From Anaerococcus vaginimassiliensis (GTDB taxonomy: Bacteria > Bacillota > Clostridia > Tissierellales > Peptoniphilaceae): 64,000 bases of DNA. Location: positions 744,061 through 808,060 of the forward strand of contig NZ_LR130844.1 in the NCBI RefSeq assembly GCF_900626155.1, written 5' to 3'. The first letter of the stretch is position 1; each line of letters opens with the position of its first letter. A program made the translations under genes and the position numbers. The notes beneath the pieces are model-generated. The model had not been told where the DNA came from. It worked only from the letters and a program-made list of their open reading frames with translations, and ran no database searches. Of the stretch, positions 59,347 to 64,000 are shown one piece after another.

Positions 59347-59374
59347 ATTATACCGCTGCAAGGATAAATGTAAA
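59347..59374 (-). promoter_or_regulatory. Promoter of brnQ
   Basis: On the minus strand TTTACA (59374-59369) and TATAAT (59352-59347) are separated by 16 bases, a good sigma-A promoter about 37 bases before the TTG start. Confidence 0.75.
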
Positions 59375-59455
59375 AAAATTCTTTTATATTTATTATTATG
59401 AATTATATTTTATTATTTTAATTTCCTGATTTTTCCTATCAATTAAATTCTAATA

Positions 59456-59464
59456 TGATATAAT
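59456..59464 (+). promoter_or_regulatory. Extended -10 promoter of the ABC transporter operon
   Basis: TGATATAAT (TGnTATAAT) is 14 bases before the ATG of the small membrane protein. The leader would be very short and begin at the GAGAGAGG ribosome-binding site. Confidence 0.55.
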
Positions 59465-59478
59465 TAGAGAGAGGTATT

Positions 59479-59802
59479 ATGATTAATTTATTTTTCGATT
59501 ATCTATTTATGCCACTTGTCATGGTTTGTGTGGCTATGACTTTGTTCAATTCTATTATGGAGAAGAAGAAGACTTTCATTATAGCTTCTGCTATAGTTTT
59601 GACGGTGGCTGTTGTGATAATAGCATTAGTGTATGACAAGCTTTACGAGAGGCTTTATATTCAGATATACTTATTCTTATTTATGTTATCTATTGGACTA
59701 GTTATCCTTGCCCTAAAAAAGCAGGAGGATACTTTTACAGTTATTGGAATAGTATTGATGCTCGCTATGCTTATTATTTTGTTTGAGTTTTCCTTATTTT
59801 AA
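59479..59802 (+). CDS. Small four-helix membrane protein, unknown
   Basis: A 107-residue protein of almost only hydrophobic segments, about four transmembrane helices (LFMPLVMVCVAMTLF, FIIASAIVLTVAVVII, LYIQIYLFLFMLSIGLVILAL, FTVIGIVLMLAMLIIL, listed in order). No family is recognised. It is 17 bases before the ABC ATPase gene in the same direction and so probably co-transcribed. It might be an accessory of the transporter, but nothing in the sequence proves it. Confidence 0.7.
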   Translation: MINLFFDYLFMPLVMVCVAMTLFNSIMEKKKTFIIASAIVLTVAVVIIALVYDKLYERLYIQIYLFLFMLSIGLVILALKKQEDTFTVIGIVLMLAMLIILFEFSLF

Positions 59803-59819
59803 GTTTTTGAAGAGGTATT

Positions 59820-60890
59820 ATGATTGAGATTAATAATCTAAACAAAGTTTATGAAAATGGTTACGAGGCTCTAAAGAGAATCAACCTTGATATTGAAGAT
59901 GGTGCCTTGGTTACGCTTTTAGGTCCTTCTGGTTGTGGCAAGTCTACGATCCTTAATATTATTGCAGGTATCCTAGATCCTACCAAGGGAGATATCAAGT
60001 TTGATGGGGAATCTATCGTGAATAAACACCCCAAAGATCGTGATATAGGAATGGTGTTCCAAAACTACGCCCTATATCCACATATGACTGTTCTTGAAAA
60101 TATTATATTTCCCCTAACAGTGGGTAAGAACAAGATTAAAAAAGATAAGGCAATTAAGATTGCTCAAAAGTACATGGATCTTTGCTATATAGATGAGATA
60201 AAGGATAAGAAACCAGGACAAATTTCTGGTGGTCAACAACAAAGGGTTGCCATAGCTCGTGCTCTTATCCAAAACCCAAAGACGCTTTTACTAGACGAAC
60301 CTTTGAGTAACTTGGATGCTAGACTTAGACTTTCTATTAGAGAAGAGATTAGAAATATAGTCAAGGAAGTTGGTGTTACAACTATATTTGTAACTCACGA
60401 TCAAGAGGAGGCTCTGTCTATTTCTGATTATATCGCTCTAATGGATGGTGGTGTGATCCAACAATATGACAAACCACAAAACCTATACCTAGATCCAGCC
60501 AATCTTTTCGTTGCGAAATTCATAGGAAATCCTATTATCAATATTTTTGATTTCAAAAAAGAAGGTGATAGCCTAGTGACAGATGAGATAAAGATTAGCC
60601 TAAGTGATTTATCTAAGGATAGGTTTAGGGAAAGTTTGAGTCTGGATAAGTATCTAGTTGGTATTAGACCTGAACATTTCATTTTGGATAAGGACAGCCC
60701 AGTTCGTGTCAAGGTTTCATCTGTAGAGATGATAGGTAGATATATGGTAGTGCATTTCGATTTGAACAATCAAGCTACAAAGATGATTGTAGATAGCAAA
60801 CTTGATATAAAACCTAACGATGAGATTGGCATAGCTATCGATTATTCGTCAATATATATATTTGAGGAAGACGGAAAGAGAGTCTACTAA
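59820..60890 (+). CDS. ABC transporter ATP-binding protein, UgpC/MsmK type
   Basis: A 356-residue ATPase energising the importer downstream. Walker A GPSGCGKST is near residue 38, the Q-loop VFQNYALYPHMT follows, the signature ISGGQQQRVAIARAL is near 135, Walker B LLLDEPLSNLDARL is near 155 and the switch THDQEEAL near 193. The C-terminal part (about 240-356) is a TOBE domain, as in carbohydrate and glycerol-3-phosphate importers (CUT1 family). The stop overlaps the first permease start by one base. Confidence 0.95.
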   Translation: MIEINNLNKVYENGYEALKRINLDIEDGALVTLLGPSGCGKSTILNIIAGILDPTKGDIKFDGESIVNKHPKDRDIGMVFQNYALYPHMTVLENIIFPLTVGKNKIKKDKAIKIAQKYMDLCYIDEIKDKKPGQISGGQQQRVAIARALIQNPKTLLLDEPLSNLDARLRLSIREEIRNIVKEVGVTTIFVTHDQEEALSISDYIALMDGGVIQQYDKPQNLYLDPANLFVAKFIGNPIINIFDFKKEGDSLVTDEIKISLSDLSKDRFRESLSLDKYLVGIRPEHFILDKDSPVRVKVSSVEMIGRYMVVHFDLNNQATKMIVDSKLDIKPNDEIGIAIDYSSIYIFEEDGKRVY

Positions 60891-61771
60891 TGAAAAAGCT
60901 AAAGTATTCCGCAGAGAAAAATAACAAGGCTTGGTTGTATCTGGCTCCAGCACTTATTGCTATCCTTGTTTTTTCTGTTTATCCTTTAATCAGAACTTTT
61001 GTTATGAGTATGCAAAACAATAATATTTTAAATCCTACTTATGTTGGTTTTAAAAATTTCCCTATTGTTTTAAATGATCCGCTCTTTAGGAGGGCTATGG
61101 TCAATACCTTGGTGTATTCTGTAACTGTAGTTCCTCTATCAATAATTATTTCTATGTTTATAGCGCTTGTTTTAAACACTAATATCAAGGGTGGCAAGTT
61201 CTTTGAAACTTTGTTTTTTATCCCTTATCTAACAAGTGTTATAGCTATAGGTATTGTATTTAGATACCTTCTCCACGGTCAATATGGTTTTGTAAATTAC
61301 CTCTTGGGTTTTGTGGGAGTTGGACCGATAGATTTTCTAAATGATCCCCAATACAATATGCTTGCCCTAATCATATTTGGAGTATGGAACGCCTTGGCAT
61401 TTAATATTATAGTTATTCTTGCAGGACTAAGGTCTATAGATAGAAACTATTACAAGGTAGCTGAGATGTTTGGGGCAAGTCCATGGGAACAATTTAGAAA
61501 GATTACCCTACCTCAATTAAAGTCAATTATTACATTTTTGTTTTTGACAAGCTTTATTTCAGCTTTCAAGGTGTATAATTCAATCTTTGCTCTATTTAAC
61601 GGAAGGGCAGGAGTAGGAAACAAGCTAGTAACAGCTGTATTTTACATCTACAACAAGTTCTATGTAGAATACAGGTACGGTCAAGCGATGGCTGCTGGTG
61701 TTATATTGTTCCTTTTCCTTTTGGTGTTGACTTTCCTACAAAAGAAGATCATAGAAAGGATTGGTAGATAA
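60890..61771 (+). CDS. ABC transporter permease, UgpA/MalF type
   Basis: A 293-residue membrane protein with six predicted transmembrane segments. It has the permease EAA loop AEMFGASPWEQFRKITLPQL near residue 190, which docks the ATPase. CUT1-family permeases of this kind pair with a second permease. Both gene junctions overlap by one base (TAATG), showing a coupled operon. Confidence 0.94.
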   Translation: MKKLKYSAEKNNKAWLYLAPALIAILVFSVYPLIRTFVMSMQNNNILNPTYVGFKNFPIVLNDPLFRRAMVNTLVYSVTVVPLSIIISMFIALVLNTNIKGGKFFETLFFIPYLTSVIAIGIVFRYLLHGQYGFVNYLLGFVGVGPIDFLNDPQYNMLALIIFGVWNALAFNIIVILAGLRSIDRNYYKVAEMFGASPWEQFRKITLPQLKSIITFLFLTSFISAFKVYNSIFALFNGRAGVGNKLVTAVFYIYNKFYVEYRYGQAMAAGVILFLFLLVLTFLQKKIIERIGR

Positions 61772-62589
61772 TGAACAAGGTGCTAAAAGTAATTGGATAT
61801 ATATTTGTAGTTATCATGGCGATTATTACAGTATTTCCATTTTTATATATGATTTCATCATCTCTAATGAGCTTTCAAGAGGTAACTAGTATTCCGCCAA
61901 AGCTTATTCCAGAGAAGCTTATGTTTGAAAACTACAGGGAGGCTATGAAGGTTGCTCCTTTTGCTAGATATTTTATGAACACTATTGGAGTTTCTTTAGT
62001 AAATACACTAGTTACTCTATTTACGACAACACTTGCAGCCTTTGCCCTTAATTTTATGAATTTTAAATATAAAAAGCTCCTCCAAGGCTTTATGTTATCC
62101 CTACTTATGATTCCTTTTGAGATAATTATATTTACGAACTTCTCAACCATAGCAAGGTTAGGTCTGATTGATACTTACGCTGCCCTTATAATTCCATTCT
62201 TGGCGTCAGTATTTTATATCTTCTACCTAAAGGAGTTTTTAAGTTCTATTCCTATGGATTTTTATAAGGCAGCCAAGGTAGACGGAGCAAGCGACTTTGA
62301 GTTTATAACGAGAGTTATGATCCCAATGAGCAAGTCCACCCTATTTACTATTGGACTACTAAACTTTATTACAGGTTGGAACTCATTCTTGTGGCCAATC
62401 CTTGTAACAAACTCAACGAACATGAGGTTAATTTCAAACGGTCTATCTGCTTTTGCTACAGAAGCAGGTCAGCTAATCCACCTTCAAATGGCAGCAAGTA
62501 CAATAACTATAATGCCAATTTTAATATTATATTTCATATTTAGAAAGCAAATCCTAAGCGGAGTGTCCTATGGAGGTATCAAGAGATAA
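61771..62589 (+). CDS. ABC transporter permease, UgpE/MalG type
   Basis: A 272-residue six-helix permease with the EAA loop AAKVDGASDFEFITRVMIPM near residue 166 and the family-typical NSFLWPILVT and GGIKR ending. It forms a heterodimer with the preceding permease. The start overlaps the previous stop by one base. Confidence 0.94.
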   Translation: MNKVLKVIGYIFVVIMAIITVFPFLYMISSSLMSFQEVTSIPPKLIPEKLMFENYREAMKVAPFARYFMNTIGVSLVNTLVTLFTTTLAAFALNFMNFKYKKLLQGFMLSLLMIPFEIIIFTNFSTIARLGLIDTYAALIIPFLASVFYIFYLKEFLSSIPMDFYKAAKVDGASDFEFITRVMIPMSKSTLFTIGLLNFITGWNSFLWPILVTNSTNMRLISNGLSAFATEAGQLIHLQMAASTITIMPILILYFIFRKQILSGVSYGGIKR

Positions 62590-62590
62590 C

Positions 62591-62620
62591 TTGTTAAAGC
62601 TTGATTAAATAGTATATAAT
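62591..62620 (+). promoter_or_regulatory. Internal promoter before the binding-protein gene
   Basis: TTGTTA (62591-62596) and TATAAT (62615-62620), 18 bases apart, sit in the 69-base gap between the permease and the lipoprotein gene. A separate promoter fits the higher binding-protein amounts that ABC importers need. Confidence 0.6.
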
Positions 62621-62658
62621 ACTAGTGAAGGAAATATTTGTAAAATAAAGGAGATTTT

Positions 62659-63975
62659 ATGAAAAAGAAATTATCGTTATTGATGGCTTTAGTTTTGTCA
62701 TTAGGAGCTTTCACAGCTTGTGGATCTAACAATGACAAAGAAGCTGATACTTCAACAGATACTAAGGTTGAAGAAGAAGCTAAAGATACTAAGGAAGAAG
62801 CTGGCAAAGAAGAAACTGGAAAAACCGACGGTCAAACAGAAATAGTATTCTGGCATGCTATGGGTGGTGGACAAGGCGAAGCTCTTGAAAACTTGACTAA
62901 AAAGTTTGAAGAAGAAAACCCAGATATCAAGGTTACTCTACAAGGTCAAGGTAAATACGGAGACTTAAACCAAATTTTAGTTAACTCAATGCAATCACCT
63001 AAAGATCTTCCAACAATCACTCAAGCATATCCTGATTGGATGATCCAATTTAAAGATGCAGACATGGTAGCAGATATAACAGACTATGTTAAAAATGACA
63101 TGGACGATTATGATGATATCTTGCCAGGTGTAAGAGAAGAGCTAGAAAAAGATGGCATGATAGAAGCTCTACCATTTAACAAATCAACAGAAGTATTTTG
63201 GTATAACAAAACTCTTTATGATGAACTAGGATTAAAAGAGCCTACAAGTTTTGAAGAGTTAAAGGAAAATGCTAAAAAAATCTACGAAGAAAAAGGAATC
63301 CCAGGAGCAGGATTTGATTCACTATCAAACTTCTACCTAACATATCTAAAAAACAAGGGAATCGAATTTGATGAAAATCTTGATGTTGCTTCTCCTGAAT
63401 CTATCGAAGCTGTTGAATATTACCTAGAAGGTATCAAAGAAGGATACTTTAGAATAGCAGGAACAGACCAACACTTATCTGGTCCATTTGCAAACGAACA
63501 AGTTGGTTCATTTGTAGGATCAAACGCTGGTGAAGTATATGTAAAAGAAGCTCTAAACGATAAGTTCGAATACGCTGCAGCTCCTTATCCAGCAGAAGAA
63601 GCCTTCCAACAAGGTACAAACATTTATATGTTTGATAAAGCAAGCGATGAAGAAAAACAAGCAGCATTCAAATACATGCAATTCTTAGCTAGCAAGGATT
63701 CACAAGTTGAATTTGCTATAGCTACAGGTTACATGCCAGCAAGAAAATCTGCTGTAGAAGATGAAACATACAAATCATCTGACTCAAAGATTGCACCAAT
63801 CCTTGATAAGGCAAGTGAGAAATTATTCTCAAGACCACTTGCTCCAGGTAGCCAACAAGCTTACAACGATGTAGCAAGCTTACTTGAAAGCATTCTTTCA
63901 AACCCAGATGCAAATGTAAAGTCAGAGCTTGAAGCTTTTGCTCCACAATACAAGGCAGATTTTGAGCAACAATAA
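62659..63975 (+). CDS. Extracellular solute-binding lipoprotein, UgpB-like
   Basis: A 438-residue lipoprotein. The signal peptide ends at lipobox FTAC with Cys21, the lipid-anchored residue. An acidic Glu/Lys/Thr linker follows to about residue 55, then a family 1 solute-binding domain (VFWHAMGGGQGEALENLTKKF-type start, PFNKSTEVFWYNKTLYDELG). The N-terminal FWHAM motif and PFN-S-YYNK pattern are closest to UgpB, suggesting sn-glycerol-3-phosphate or its diesters; other sugars are possible. AAGGAG precedes the ATG. It is the last transporter gene in the window; the final 25 bases hold no feature. Confidence 0.9.
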   Translation: MKKKLSLLMALVLSLGAFTACGSNNDKEADTSTDTKVEEEAKDTKEEAGKEETGKTDGQTEIVFWHAMGGGQGEALENLTKKFEEENPDIKVTLQGQGKYGDLNQILVNSMQSPKDLPTITQAYPDWMIQFKDADMVADITDYVKNDMDDYDDILPGVREELEKDGMIEALPFNKSTEVFWYNKTLYDELGLKEPTSFEELKENAKKIYEEKGIPGAGFDSLSNFYLTYLKNKGIEFDENLDVASPESIEAVEYYLEGIKEGYFRIAGTDQHLSGPFANEQVGSFVGSNAGEVYVKEALNDKFEYAAAPYPAEEAFQQGTNIYMFDKASDEEKQAAFKYMQFLASKDSQVEFAIATGYMPARKSAVEDETYKSSDSKIAPILDKASEKLFSRPLAPGSQQAYNDVASLLESILSNPDANVKSELEAFAPQYKADFEQQ

Positions 63976-64000
63976 TAAGCAAGTAAAAAAGGCAAGGAAA

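Overview
The window looks like chromosome of a low-GC, Gram-positive anaerobic coccus, most likely Anaerococcus or a close Peptoniphilaceae relative. This is an inference from the A+T-rich code, the Firmicutes ribosomal gene order with zinc-type S14, the very large Cna-B/SpaA surface proteins with sortase signals, and the Fst-like RNA-regulated toxins; no 16S gene is present.

Layout. (1) 1-13618: the S10-spc-alpha ribosomal supercluster, from a partial rplC through rplQ, with secY, adk, infA and rpoA. The map gene often found between adk and infA is missing, and structured leaders lie before infA and rpmJ. (2) 13828-17594: a tight operon of a PAS-SpoIIE phosphatase, deoC, an intracellular alpha-amylase and RNase HI. 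(3) 17603-18896: a promoter, a convincing fluoride (crcB) riboswitch with its terminator, and a CPA-type antiporter. (4) 18963-19739: a two-lobed retropepsin-like protein. (5) 20020-51270: a surface locus with two giant paralogous adhesins (about 4,540 and 4,720 residues; the second is split by a frameshift and carries a thioester domain and a degenerate vWA-like domain) and a SpaH/EbpB-like major pilin behind a long structured leader. The three sorting signals differ (LPFTG, YPQTG, IPQTG) and no sortase lies in the window. (6) 51321-56932: an A+T-rich accessory island holding an SF2 helicase/PD-(D/E)XK nuclease fusion (candidate phage defence), a decayed HNH gene, a decayed KilA-N gene, another coding remnant and an intact GIY-YIG protein. 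(7) 56991-57990: two complete Fst/par-like type I toxin-antitoxin modules in tandem plus a third orphan antitoxin RNA. The toxin ORFs are only 31 and 32 codons. (8) 58009-59310: brnQ on the minus strand. (9) 59479-63975: a small membrane protein and a UgpB-like sugar or glycerophosphate ABC importer.

A family of about 43-bp palindromic repeats is scattered at 48.27-48.70 kb in one orientation and at 57.26-57.90 kb mostly in the other, bracketing the pilin and the accessory island.

The strongest less-expected signals are the fluoride riboswitch on an antiporter, the tandem toxin-antitoxin modules whose pairing sequences have diverged together, the orphan antitoxin RNA, and the thioester centre inside the giant split adhesin. 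All family assignments come from reading motifs; no database search was run.
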